DNA from: Paludibacteraceae bacterium
Lineage (GTDB): Bacteria; Bacteroidota; Bacteroidia; Bacteroidales; Paludibacteraceae
Length of the DNA stretch: 64,000 nucleotides
Assembly (NCBI GenBank): GCA_024692565.1
Contig: JAILMN010000010.1
Location: forward strand, 124,001-188,000
Direction: 5' to 3'
Shown here: positions 17,789 through 26,540 of the stretch, piece after piece
Layout of the letters: every line of letters starts with the position of its first letter
How positions within the stretch are numbered: position 1 is the first letter of the stretch
The notes under the pieces: generated by a model
What the model saw: only the letters and a program-made list of their open reading frames with translations
Database searches by the model: none
Told to the model about the DNA's origin: nothing
Program-made: the position numbers and the translations under genes

Positions 17789-20700
17789 TTAAAGTTCCTT
17801 CGCCCAGATGGCCCAATAGGTCTTGTCTGAAGCAGGATGATTAGTTGTTCCTCCTGTGAGTATCGTCGGTGAACCAATTAACGTACCATCCGAATCTACA
17901 TCATCTGCTGCCACCCATCCAACGAATTTGTAGTGCAATTGCTCGCAAGTCTCATCGCTCGGAGCGGATTTATCACTTAAGTTTGGTACCGTATATTTGG
18001 CACTCTCTGCGTGGTTGTCACTCTCCGTGTAGCCGGTTGTCTCATGCAACTTATCAATGAAATGATCTACCATCGCCGTAAATGTCGCATTGGCGGTGTA
18101 TGTGCCGGTAGTCGTGTTCTGAGTGAACGTCACCGTTATCGCTTGCGCCGATTTGCTGTCATCACCGCTTGTTGCTACAGCAGGGCTGACCGAAGCAGGT
18201 GTCACACCGGTTGTGCTCCAGCCTGTTAACTTATAACCCGCGTTCGGCGTAATAGTCATCGTTGTCTGTCTGTCTGCCGCAGTCGCACTACACGTAGCAA
18301 TCGGTCCCGCAGGACTAAATGTCACCGTTCCGTTCGACGGACTATTATGAGCCAACGTCACATTTTTGTCACAGCAGTTGGTAAGATATTGCGTATAAGA
18401 GCCCGCTTTGGTCTTCACTTTAATAGAAATGTCGTCTAAACGCACGTTTTTACTACCACTCGGACCAGTAAAGGTTAAGTTAAACGTACTTCCGGAACCA
18501 CATGTAATATCCGTAGAGGTCGTTCCTGCTGTACTGGTTCCTTTTCCTCCACTATATCCTGTTCCACTTACTGATGAAGTAAGACTATTTCCATTTTGTT
18601 TATAAGTCAGAGTGAGCTCGGAAGCTCCGCAACGAGGTATACCTGTAATAGTAAATGTGCCAGATGTATTAGCAACCAACAATTCAGGCGATGTGCCTCC
18701 GGCGGTATTTTCTGTATATATTTTAGTAGTACCTCCTCCATTGGTACATGCATAGGTCACGCTACCGGAATACAATGTAGTTCCGGTATGACTATTAGTA
18801 ACACTACCGCTCGGTACTGCGTCTTTGCTATAGCCACTAAAATCTTCTGCGTAAATAACTGTATTTACGGCAGGTCCTTCTTCAAACTCAGCTTTGGCAA
18901 ATACTGCGTAGTAGATTGTACCATTTGCAGAGACTGTAGGTAAAGAACCATCAGTAGTATAAATCGTTTTACCGGCAACACTATTAATCTTACCGGTCCA
19001 CTCCGCTGTTGCCCAGCCGTAGAAATCGGTACTCGTATCATCGCAACTACTCGGTGTACTCGGCGGTGTAGGTCTCTGGCCACTAGTTACGAGCGTTGTT
19101 GCGATTGTGCTACCATTATTCTTCCACGTCACTTCCCACTTACCTGTTCCGCTTAGTGTAACCGTTTTGCTTGTTGCTCCGGTGCTACTTATGGTTATAG
19201 TTGCCCCGTTATATGCTGAACTTGGGGTCCACGTTACGGTTATTGTAGTTGTCGCTACAGAACCTGCGCTTGGCGTTAATGTAGTCTTATCTACGGAGAA
19301 AAGAGTAGGATTAGCACCACTGATGGCCAACCCGATGTTTGCTGTTAAATATGACCCACTAACTGTAAATGTCTCTTGGTAGGAGCCTCCCACCTTCTTG
19401 TCTCCGAAGGCAATCGATGTTTTGCTCACGGTAATAACTGGTACGTGTACCCACTGCGCTGTCAACGTGATATTGCCCTGAATATCTTGTATAGTTGCTG
19501 TATTGGCGATCAACGTACCGGCTGTTACGGTCGCACCACCAATCTTCACATCCACATTAGCAGTCCAACCGGAGAAGGTATGATCGGTTTTAGTATACCC
19601 ATTGGAAGCTAATGTTACATTATTTCCGGGGCAAATACCCGATACGTTAGTCATTGAACCGCCGCTGTTTCCGTTACCGGCATAAGTAATTGTATAAGTA
19701 TTGAAATCTTTCCATCCCGAAAAATCATAGTATTTCGCGCCGTTGCTAGTCGATGAAAGGTCTGGAGTCTTATGACTTCCGTCACCACTGGCTGCATCTT
19801 TAACCAAGAAATTCGGATAATCCGCCAGTATCGGGAAATAGATGTAATCATTTCCACATACAGAATAAGTCTTCGTTATACGGATGGCAGAATTATAATC
19901 CTGAACAGGTGTTCCTCCTCCATCCCACCAGTGGACGTAGTAACTATCATTCCAATCTGCCCATTTCTTGAAATAGACATAGGCATCATCCGGGTGGCTC
20001 GGTGTTGGATAGATTACTTGAACCGCCTTGGTGGATGTGTTGATTTTAAAGGTATAAGTACCCGCCCTTCCGGTAAAGATCTTACAGTTGGCACCGGAAC
20101 CACCGGTAAAAGTCCAACCGCTTATATCTTCAACGATATTACCTCCGTTATAGTACCATGTGTTGTTTTGCTTATCGTAGAACTGGAATTCGTACTTGAT
20201 GTTTTTCGCCAGAGAAACAGTCGCTGTAGCTATTCCATCTGCCACGGTACACGAATTATCTTCGCTCCATGAGTTAAAGGAGCCTTTCAGATACCAAATA
20301 GGAGTGAATGTAACAGTAATCGTCGAGTTTCCATTCCATCCTGTCGGATAGGTGACCGTCCTGGTGTTTCCACTACCTCCGTAAGAGATAGAACCCGAAG
20401 GTGCTGTTGCCGGATTGGTGGCACTTACCGCGCTCACATAATATCCGGTGTTTGGAGTACAATTCACCGTAACCGTTCCTGCCGAACTGGTCGTCGTAGC
20501 AGGACTGCCGCTCAAAGTAAACGTCCCATTACTTGATGCCGCTCCGGAAGCTGTTACGGAAGTACCGGCAGAATATGAAGTCCAACTAAACTCATCAACG
20601 CAGATTCGCCCTCCACCATTATTAACATTGATGGTAACCGTTGCACTTGCAAGAGACTGATTTACAGTAATAGTTCCGGTTGTTGCAGATGAAGTGTAAC

Positions 20701-21094
20701 TTAATGTCCCGGAAGAATAGGTATTTTTACCGATGGTAATGGAGAGTTCACGACTCTTTCCACTATCCGAATATGGATACTTATACTTAAATGTTAGGAC
20801 TCCGAAACCCGCACTTTGTTGTGCTGAAGTCAACTTCATTGTAATTGTACTCGCCGTGCTTGCCTTGAAGGTCAATCCTCGTGAGCCTGCGGTCTTTTGG
20901 TCTGTACGAGCATTAGTAGCTGCCCAACCGGTTTGACCGTTAGTTCCTGTCCAAGAACGACTACCGTAACTAGTCGCACTACTTAAGTTTTCAAAACTTT
21001 CGGTGCCAGCTCCCCATATTTGTCCAATGCAGAGCGTTGTTAATAAGATGATGGTTACCAGCCATCGAGTTTTGGTAAAAAGTTGTTTTTGCAT
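17789..21094 (-). CDS. Large secreted repeat protein with switchable N-terminal head
   Basis: The 1101 aa protein has a signal peptide ending in GQIWGA and a head domain of about 145 residues. At residue 177 it reaches the junction GTSVTASGAASSNGT, encoded by a 49 bp inverted repeat. The body has a starch-binding-like module (WYLKGSFNSWSEDN), InlB-type repeats (FSGWTANVD, LTAQW), an ASH/Hydin-like domain (KTSIAFGDKKVGGSYQETFTV) and a choice-of-anchor-J-like domain (VIYAEDFSGYS). It ends after an InlB repeat (TYWAIWAKEL) with no T9SS-type tail, unlike the other giants. It may therefore act with the next gene, 18 bp downstream. Confidence 0.75.
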   Translation of the reverse strand: MQKQLFTKTRWLVTIILLTTLCIGQIWGAGTESFENLSSATSYGSRSWTGTNGQTGWAATNARTDQKTAGSRGLTFKASTASTITMKLTSAQQSAGFGVLTFKYKYPYSDSGKSRELSITIGKNTYSSGTLSYTSSATTGTITVNQSLASATVTINVNNGGGRICVDEFSWTSYSAGTSVTASGAASSNGTFTLSGSPATTTSSAGTVTVNCTPNTGYYVSAVSATNPATAPSGSISYGGSGNTRTVTYPTGWNGNSTITVTFTPIWYLKGSFNSWSEDNSCTVADGIATATVSLAKNIKYEFQFYDKQNNTWYYNGGNIVEDISGWTFTGGSGANCKIFTGRAGTYTFKINTSTKAVQVIYPTPSHPDDAYVYFKKWADWNDSYYVHWWDGGGTPVQDYNSAIRITKTYSVCGNDYIYFPILADYPNFLVKDAASGDGSHKTPDLSSTSNGAKYYDFSGWKDFNTYTITYAGNGNSGGSMTNVSGICPGNNVTLASNGYTKTDHTFSGWTANVDVKIGGATVTAGTLIANTATIQDIQGNITLTAQWVHVPVITVSKTSIAFGDKKVGGSYQETFTVSGSYLTANIGLAISGANPTLFSVDKTTLTPSAGSVATTTITVTWTPSSAYNGATITISSTGATSKTVTLSGTGKWEVTWKNNGSTIATTLVTSGQRPTPPSTPSSCDDTSTDFYGWATAEWTGKINSVAGKTIYTTDGSLPTVSANGTIYYAVFAKAEFEEGPAVNTVIYAEDFSGYSKDAVPSGSVTNSHTGTTLYSGSVTYACTNGGGTTKIYTENTAGGTSPELLVANTSGTFTITGIPRCGASELTLTYKQNGNSLTSSVSGTGYSGGKGTSTAGTTSTDITCGSGSTFNLTFTGPSGSKNVRLDDISIKVKTKAGSYTQYLTNCCDKNVTLAHNSPSNGTVTFSPAGPIATCSATAADRQTTMTITPNAGYKLTGWSTTGVTPASVSPAVATSGDDSKSAQAITVTFTQNTTTGTYTANATFTAMVDHFIDKLHETTGYTESDNHAESAKYTVPNLSDKSAPSDETCEQLHYKFVGWVAADDVDSDGTLIGSPTILTGGTTNHPASDKTYWAIWAKEL
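20523..20571 (-). repeat. 49 bp inverted repeat, left copy (inside the 1101 aa gene)
   Basis: The reverse complement of this segment matches 22041-22089 at 48 of 49 positions (only a C/T difference). It encodes GTSVTASGAASSNGT in the frame of the 1101 aa protein. Similarity ends abruptly on both sides. Confidence 0.93.
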
Positions 21095-21241
21095 ATGTTT
21101 TATGTTTTGTATTTTTTCGTTTTACTTGCACTTGCCTTCGAAACGCCTTCGAGATGCGTCCTTAGTGCCTCTAATATGAGGCCTGTTATTATATCAGTTG
21201 TTTCAATTATGTATGAAATACGAATATAAAAACTAAATATT

Positions 21242-22099
21242 ATGACAACAAAATTATTTTCAAAACGAGTATTGTGGTTATTAATTCCACTGCTCACATT
21301 GTTTAACGTTAGTGCGTGGGGAGCATCAGAGACGGCAGCTTACACGCTCTCTTGCTCTACAAGCGGAAGTAACAACTCCTACACAGGCAATTGTGACATA
21401 ACAGTATCTAGCATCACATGGAATGTGGCCGGTAACTCACAGCAAAATCCATGGCGCTTTGGTGGAAAATCATTCTCCAAGACAGACCGATGCCTGTATT
21501 CTAAAACTGCCATAGCTGATGATATAACAAAGATTGCTGTTGCCTTCGGCGCAAATAGTGGCTCAATTACTGTAAATAGTGTAAAACTTGAGGTTTATTC
21601 TACTGCAGCTCTCGCCGCAGCGAAAGGAACTGGAGATGTCAGTAGCACAACCATCTCATACGCAGCAAGCACGACTCGAAATATAACTGTACCTGACGGA
21701 AAAAGTTGGAAGGGAAGGTATTATTGTCTTAAAATGAATCTTACCGTTTCGGGTAGTTCTAATAAGTATATCACTGTCAGTAGCATTACATTCTATACAC
21801 CTACTTATAGCGTCACTTATAATGGAAACGGAAATACAGGAGGTTCCGTTCCAACAGATGCAACAGCTTATAAGAAAGGCACAACAGTAACTGTTAAGTC
21901 CAATAGTGGTTCTCTTGCAAAGACCGGTTACACCTTTAGCGGCTGGAATACCAATACTTCTGGTACAGGGACAAACTACACCGCTGGTTCTGGAACTTTC
22001 AGTATCACAAGTGACATTACTTTGTATGCGAAATGGGTTGCTGCCGGTACTTCCGTAACAGCTTCTGGAGCGGCATCAAGTAATGGGACTCTTTCTTGA
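21242..22099 (+). CDS. Silent alternative N-terminal head (truncated giant-protein gene)
   Basis: The 285 aa product has a signal peptide ending in VSAWGA and a beta-rich domain of about 160 residues. One InlB-type repeat follows (YSVTYNGNGNTGGSV...FSGWNTNTSG...LYAKW), and then the junction GTSVTASGAASSNGT. Only three further codons (Thr/Leu-Ser, stop) follow, so it is a head without a body. It is divergent from the 1101 aa gene, whose head it could replace by inversion. It may be secreted as it stands or be simply a stored alternative. The alternative explanation is a pseudogene left by an ectopic recombination. Confidence 0.75.
   Translation: MTTKLFSKRVLWLLIPLLTLFNVSAWGASETAAYTLSCSTSGSNNSYTGNCDITVSSITWNVAGNSQQNPWRFGGKSFSKTDRCLYSKTAIADDITKIAVAFGANSGSITVNSVKLEVYSTAALAAAKGTGDVSSTTISYAASTTRNITVPDGKSWKGRYYCLKMNLTVSGSSNKYITVSSITFYTPTYSVTYNGNGNTGGSVPTDATAYKKGTTVTVKSNSGSLAKTGYTFSGWNTNTSGTGTNYTAGSGTFSITSDITLYAKWVAAGTSVTASGAASSNGTLS
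22041..22089 (+). repeat. 49 bp inverted repeat, right copy (end of the silent head)
   Basis: This copy encodes the same junction peptide as 20523-20571 in the opposite orientation. A TGA stop follows 8 bp after the repeat ends. Confidence 0.93.
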
Positions 22100-22911
22100 A
22101 CCAAGTTTTTGCGACTCTTCTTCTTTGATAATCAATTACTTACGTTCTCCTCAAGTATGCTCTTAAAGCCCTTTTTGTTTTTTCTTTCTTCCTGATTATC
22201 AAGTATTTACAAACTCACCTTTTCACTTTTTCTCCCAAACTCGTGTTTTTTGCCACTAAATTTGCTGTTTTTGCTGCCTTACATTTTGGTTTTTTAACAC
22301 ATGCAAGCAATCAAGCAAAATTTTATTTTTTGCCTTTATTTAGTTATTATATCAGTATTTCAAAGATCAATCTCACTTTTGTTTAAAGTACTTGTGAGAA
22401 GTACTATGCTTCATCTATCAGACGTATCGAAATTACTGAAATTATCTTTGGTTCGCTAATCTTTTCCTTTTTTTGATCATAAAATGCATTTTTTCTTTCA
22501 AAAACCTAAACTTTTCACAAAAAAATGGTATATTTATAGTAAAGATAATTGATAGAAAAAAACAATATAAAAATTATGGAGATATTGAGATATAATTATA
22601 TTACATTTATTATTTCCATTGGTTTACACTGCGTTAAACCTTTTTTGATCAACTGGTTTCCAAAACAGGCGGACTTAATCTCAAAGATGTATAAGGTAAT
22701 AAGTATTATAGAAATCCTTCACTTATTCGGGATCCTATAACTACCAGCTAAACCGACCACTATGGAAATGGATCAGCATTGCCCGGGGAACATTTGATTT
22801 CCCGGGAGTTCAGCATTTCTCTACGTCAAAGATCATTTGATGCTGTTTTATAGTGTTGCATCTTGCACTATTCCTTATTTATCTACTACGCGCGTACGCG
22901 CTCAAATTGGA
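22100..22911. other. AT-rich intergenic stretch without a convincing gene
   Basis: There is no supported coding region; the 63-codon ORF at 22549-22740 lacks a ribosome site and homology cues. Visible structures are a hairpin AGTACTT-GTGAG-AAGTACT (22387-22405), a CCCGGG-based hairpin near 22780-22805, an ATAGTG/CACTAT hairpin near 22850, and an alternating purine-pyrimidine stretch CTACGCGCGTACGCGCTC (about 22888). A 21 bp sequence at 22343 (GTTATTATATCAG...TTTCAA) also occurs at 21185 between the two heads. Confidence 0.5.
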
Positions 22912-24000
22912 TTATACTTTGATTCTTTGATACAACTCAGGGTTTTCTAATCTTTTTTCTAATGCCCAGAATATTGTATTTCCATAATCCCCATCAGGAA
23001 AAGGTAAATATCCTCTCAATGGATCTTTGTTATCTTCATACTCTGTTGTTGTCGGTTCTGTTAATTCGAACATACAGCTTAGTTTCGAACAATAGCCTTC
23101 GTCCTTAACATCATATACAGGAATAGCAATATTTTCAATTCTTCTAAAGTTATCCTTGGTAACCACCTTAAAATCATCTTCTTGTTGTGTGGTATTATAT
23201 ATCACTCCGTCCAACTTTCTGTCATAAGCACTATCCTTTACTATGAGGTGCATAACCAATTGAGGAAAGACATATTCCGGAATATATACACCCGCCTTAC
23301 TCATTGTTTTGAAAGAACAAGCAATAATTAATGGAAGTGTGCGCAAATATTCTTTCAAACTAATCTCAGCTTCAAATTCTCTTTTGAGGCGCAAATCTAA
23401 TAGATTTAAAGTGTACCCTTTGCATAATTTAAAGGCCGATATCATCAAGTTGTTTATACTTGCTCTTCTCATCTCTTCCCAGCACACATAAATTGAACAC
23501 CCTAAATATAAGCAGGGCATACCAATCATACTATACCGATATGGTTTTATCAAATCACGCCTATTGAATGGTATGTGAAACAAGTCTTCCCTGGTAAATA
23601 TCTTGTGAGTATCGTTACCTTCCACCCTTGATCGCATACGATAGTAAACATTATCTTTCCCATCAGCATCTTCATGGCACTTTGACCAAGAATCTTTATA
23701 TTTATCCCACCAATTATTCTCAATGCATTTGGCTATAGTTCCATTATTGTAGTCGTTGTACGTAGTAAGAATATTATCACAAAGTTCACGAATCTCCGAT
23801 AAAAAAGTATCATCAACACGGATACAGAGCGTATGATCTAATAACAGGTCATGGCTTTCGCCAATTCCATCATATAAAATACCTTCTGCAAGGACTTGTT
23901 GATAGTTTTCAAATGCGACACGCAGACGTGTGGCGAAAGGTTTGCTTTCACCCTTTGTCCACTCCTCAATTTGTAATATTAAATCTTTATAATTAAGCAT
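22912..24000 (-). CDS. RES-domain-like protein, third gene of a putative defence operon
   Basis: The 362 aa protein has a central segment resembling RES domains (NAD+-consuming toxins): YYRMRSR at about residue 117, a phenylalanine/arginine-rich stretch FHIPFNRRDLIKPYRYS, then GMPCLYLGCSIYVCWEEMRR at about 155. The last matches the 'G-x-P-x-LY-x-A...E' core with Arg, Glu and Ser residues in the expected order. The ~110 aa N-terminal extension is not recognised. It is the last gene of an AT-rich three-gene operon after a SIR2-like gene, with a 67 bp gap. NAD+ depletion on phage attack is inferred from the family pair. The RES assignment is moderate. Confidence 0.55.
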   Translation of the reverse strand: MLNYKDLILQIEEWTKGESKPFATRLRVAFENYQQVLAEGILYDGIGESHDLLLDHTLCIRVDDTFLSEIRELCDNILTTYNDYNNGTIAKCIENNWWDKYKDSWSKCHEDADGKDNVYYRMRSRVEGNDTHKIFTREDLFHIPFNRRDLIKPYRYSMIGMPCLYLGCSIYVCWEEMRRASINNLMISAFKLCKGYTLNLLDLRLKREFEAEISLKEYLRTLPLIIACSFKTMSKAGVYIPEYVFPQLVMHLIVKDSAYDRKLDGVIYNTTQQEDDFKVVTKDNFRRIENIAIPVYDVKDEGYCSKLSCMFELTEPTTTEYEDNKDPLRGYLPFPDGDYGNTIFWALEKRLENPELYQRIKV

Positions 24001-24067
24001 TCTTACAAATTATTCTTTTATTGCTTTCTTGTAATAAAACTACCTGGTCCTATTATATTTGATATCT

Positions 24068-25729
24068 TTATTTATTCGCTGTTAAAAATTCATATATCTG
24101 CTCTTTGTGCCTTGCGGCCTCTTTAAATCCTCCGATATGGAACATTACTTTACCGTTTTTAGATGTCAAGTAATGTTCCGAAACATGGCTATAATCGAAC
24201 CCCTCCCAGACATTGCTTTGAGCATCATCTTGTAGTAACCTTTCAAAAAAGTGATTCATGAAGGCTCGTTCCTTATGGTTGTAAAAGTATTCAGCTATTG
24301 CATATTCTTTTTGTGAATCTAACTGTTCAATAACTAAAAAATCTATAACAGCTACCCTATAATTGTTATGATAAAGTGTCAAACTTTCTAATAGATTGTT
24401 CACGTAATAATCGTTAAAAGAGTAGCCTACTATCAACAAACTGTCATTCTCAATTAATTGCACATCCATTTGTGTACGGTAAAATGAGAATGGTTGTGAA
24501 ACGATTTTGTCTGTTTTGTGAAGACCTGTAATAATACTATCTTGCACTAAAAGGTCTCCACTTTGTCCTCTGCCTGCACTTAAACTTCGACAAGTGATGT
24601 TATCAAGATTTGTTTGAAAGTCTTTCCACTTAAATTGGTTATGTGAATATACTTCCTGAATCTCTCTATCTACTTTAAAATTAGGCTTTTCACCACTATA
24701 TAATAAACATCCATGCACATGATTTATTGTATGTTTCTCGGAATTTTTTTTGTCATCTATATACTTCTGAGGTTCAAAGTGCTGATAATCGCCAGATAGG
24801 CTATAATATCCATCAATGTATTCTTGCAAAGAGGTTTCAATAGTAGTATCATAATTGAACGTAAATATATCCCAAATAATATTCTGAGGGCCTTTCCAAA
24901 AATTGGTGTACCAACTTAATGCATTATTTTTTTCTTGCTCAAAGTAAGTATTGTATACATTGATTAGACTCATTAGTTCCATATACATACTTTTCAACAC
25001 CTCATTGGGGCTCTTTTGCTTATCAGTTAACTTAAAAACTTTCGTCGGATTTATAAATGGCGATAATGGATGTTGAACTATATATTCTCCACTACCTTTT
25101 TGCTTCCAATCTGGATAAAAAGAGGCCAATTGTTCGACAACGTGAAAATACGCCTCAAAGTTATCCTTATATTTATTAGGAAATGTCTTCTTTATTTTTT
25201 GCAGCAAATTTGTTTTACCATCATCTGTATTTTTCAATAATTGCTCTGTTAAATAATGGCTTGACGGCTGCTGTCCTTCTGGTCCTAATCCGATAGCAGC
25301 GCCAGCTCCAACTATGGCAACGACACGCCTTTTCTTTTCTTCAATATGTTGGTCTGTTGTTGTGTCGTCACTATATCTCACCTCGTATGTATTCTCCTTA
25401 GAGTTGTAAGTGACTATAAACAATGGGCATTGTCTTAAAATAGCAAGCACAAATCTCCTATGCTTATATTGGCGTGACACACGGTCCGAATATGTAGTAT
25501 ATTTTCCCGTGTTATTAAGTATATCATGTACAACATGAAAACTTCGAGTTAAATCAACATATTCTCCCTCATTTGAAGATATATATCTATAAATATATAT
25601 TCTCTTTTCAGAGACTTCTGTTAACTTAAACTTTAGACGATCAATTATCCCACTATGAATCTCCACACCTCTCAACTTATATAAGGCGTCGATAAGTTCA
25701 CTCCATGTATGTGTTGCTCTTATTCCCAT
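24068..25729 (-). CDS. SIR2-like NAD+-hydrolase domain protein
   Basis: The 553 aa protein has an unrecognised N-terminal part of about 130 residues. A SIR2-type Rossmann fold follows: nucleotide-binding VVAIVGAGAAIG at about 136, the FNYDT asparagine motif at about 288, the HVHGCL catalytic histidine at about 335, and the LLIVGYSFND motif at about 433. In bacterial immunity such proteins degrade NAD+ (ThsA, DSR and AVAST-linked effectors). No known partner of those systems is adjacent. It starts one base after the UDG-like gene ends, which indicates translational coupling. The domain call is firm and the immune role inferred. Confidence 0.75.
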   Translation of the reverse strand: MGIRATHTWSELIDALYKLRGVEIHSGIIDRLKFKLTEVSEKRIYIYRYISSNEGEYVDLTRSFHVVHDILNNTGKYTTYSDRVSRQYKHRRFVLAILRQCPLFIVTYNSKENTYEVRYSDDTTTDQHIEEKKRRVVAIVGAGAAIGLGPEGQQPSSHYLTEQLLKNTDDGKTNLLQKIKKTFPNKYKDNFEAYFHVVEQLASFYPDWKQKGSGEYIVQHPLSPFINPTKVFKLTDKQKSPNEVLKSMYMELMSLINVYNTYFEQEKNNALSWYTNFWKGPQNIIWDIFTFNYDTTIETSLQEYIDGYYSLSGDYQHFEPQKYIDDKKNSEKHTINHVHGCLLYSGEKPNFKVDREIQEVYSHNQFKWKDFQTNLDNITCRSLSAGRGQSGDLLVQDSIITGLHKTDKIVSQPFSFYRTQMDVQLIENDSLLIVGYSFNDYYVNNLLESLTLYHNNYRVAVIDFLVIEQLDSQKEYAIAEYFYNHKERAFMNHFFERLLQDDAQSNVWEGFDYSHVSEHYLTSKNGKVMFHIGGFKEAARHKEQIYEFLTANK

Positions 25730-25730
25730 T

Positions 25731-26540
25731 TTAGTCGATATTATTTACTATCAATTCAGCCATTTCACGCATATTGGTACCTAAATATCTAAAATAATTC
25801 GGATTGGGACACCATATGAGTTTACTTCTTTTGTATGAGCCGAATATCTCACCTGTTACAATATACTCCTCCAATTCTGGTGAGAAACTCCAATGAATTT
25901 TTTCTTCCAACCCGTTAAACAATACAGCCTCTTGGGCTTCATTGAGGTCGCGACAGAATATTACTATAACATCCGGCTCATATATATCAATAATGGTTTT
26001 TAAATGTTCAAATTGTGTAACAGCATTTCGCAATTTCCAGTATAAATCCGTATTTATTTCTTCTAATCCATAGTAATTCTGTAGTGTGCGAATAGACATC
26101 AAACTGTTAACATTTCCATATCCCAATGATTGGATGACGGAATACGTATTAGTTGGGATCTTTGTCAAATCAAACCACTTCTCTGTATGAATCAGCAAGT
26201 GCAATTTTACAACCATAGTCCAAAAAGCGCCATTATTGTTGCCCCATGCGATTTTTTGCTTTACAGGATTCATTACACTGTTGTTGGTTTCGATGTATCG
26301 GGAGTACATTCCATCGTCAAACCTTCTCCCCATTTCTTCAGCATTAATCCAATATGGTACATCTTGACCGATGTAAAAAACTTTAAGAGGACTCTGAGCG
26401 TAATTCTCATAAACGTGCGGCAAAAACACCCCATTGGGGTATCCGCTATCCAAATAAATATTCCTATATTTGTTCCAAAATTCTTTTAAATGCGGAACAA
26501 TATATTCTCCATATTTCTTATTATAATCAAAGTCCATCAT
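25731..26540 (-). CDS. Uracil-DNA-glycosylase-like fold protein, first gene of the operon
   Basis: The 269 aa protein has weak but ordered similarity to the UDG superfamily. VFYIGQDVPYWI (about residue 55) resembles motif 1 (GQDPY). GAFWTMVVKLHLLI follows, then a buried strand VIVIFCRDL (about 195) and WCPNPNYFRYLG (about 245), which resembles the terminal H-P-S/N motif. The usual motif-1 Asp-Pro-Tyr reads Asp-Val-Pro-Tyr, so it may bind rather than excise bases. The start may be ATG 26540 or the adjacent 26537. As first gene before SIR2 and RES-like genes it is a plausible sensor. Function not established. Confidence 0.4.
   Translation of the reverse strand: MMDFDYNKKYGEYIVPHLKEFWNKYRNIYLDSGYPNGVFLPHVYENYAQSPLKVFYIGQDVPYWINAEEMGRRFDDGMYSRYIETNNSVMNPVKQKIAWGNNNGAFWTMVVKLHLLIHTEKWFDLTKIPTNTYSVIQSLGYGNVNSLMSIRTLQNYYGLEEINTDLYWKLRNAVTQFEHLKTIIDIYEPDVIVIFCRDLNEAQEAVLFNGLEEKIHWSFSPELEEYIVTGEIFGSYKRSKLIWCPNPNYFRYLGTNMREMAELIVNNID

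Larger units (their letters stand above)
20523..22089. other. Candidate invertible head-switch segment
   Basis: A 1.47 kb segment bounded by the 49 bp inverted repeats holds two divergent coding heads and the 147 bp intergenic region that must carry both promoters. In both genes the repeat is read in the same frame (junction Gly is codon 177 of one and codon 269 of the other). Inversion would therefore join the other head, with its own promoter and signal peptide, in frame to the body at 17789-20522. The displaced head would end at the stop just past 22089. No recombinase gene is visible in the window. Confidence 0.75.

Noticed and set aside
20523-22089. Diversity-generating retroelement as explanation of the shared 49 bp sequence
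   Set aside because: There is no reverse transcriptase, and the copies differ by one C/T change, not by A-specific changes, and are inverted.
22549-22740. 63 aa ORF in the AT-rich gap
   Set aside because: It is AT-rich chance ORF without promoter, ribosome site or recognisable features.
24068-25729. SIR2 protein as part of Thoeris, DSR or a known AVAST system
   Set aside because: No TIR-domain ThsB, STAND ATPase or other diagnostic partner is adjacent, and the size and N-terminus do not match those effectors.
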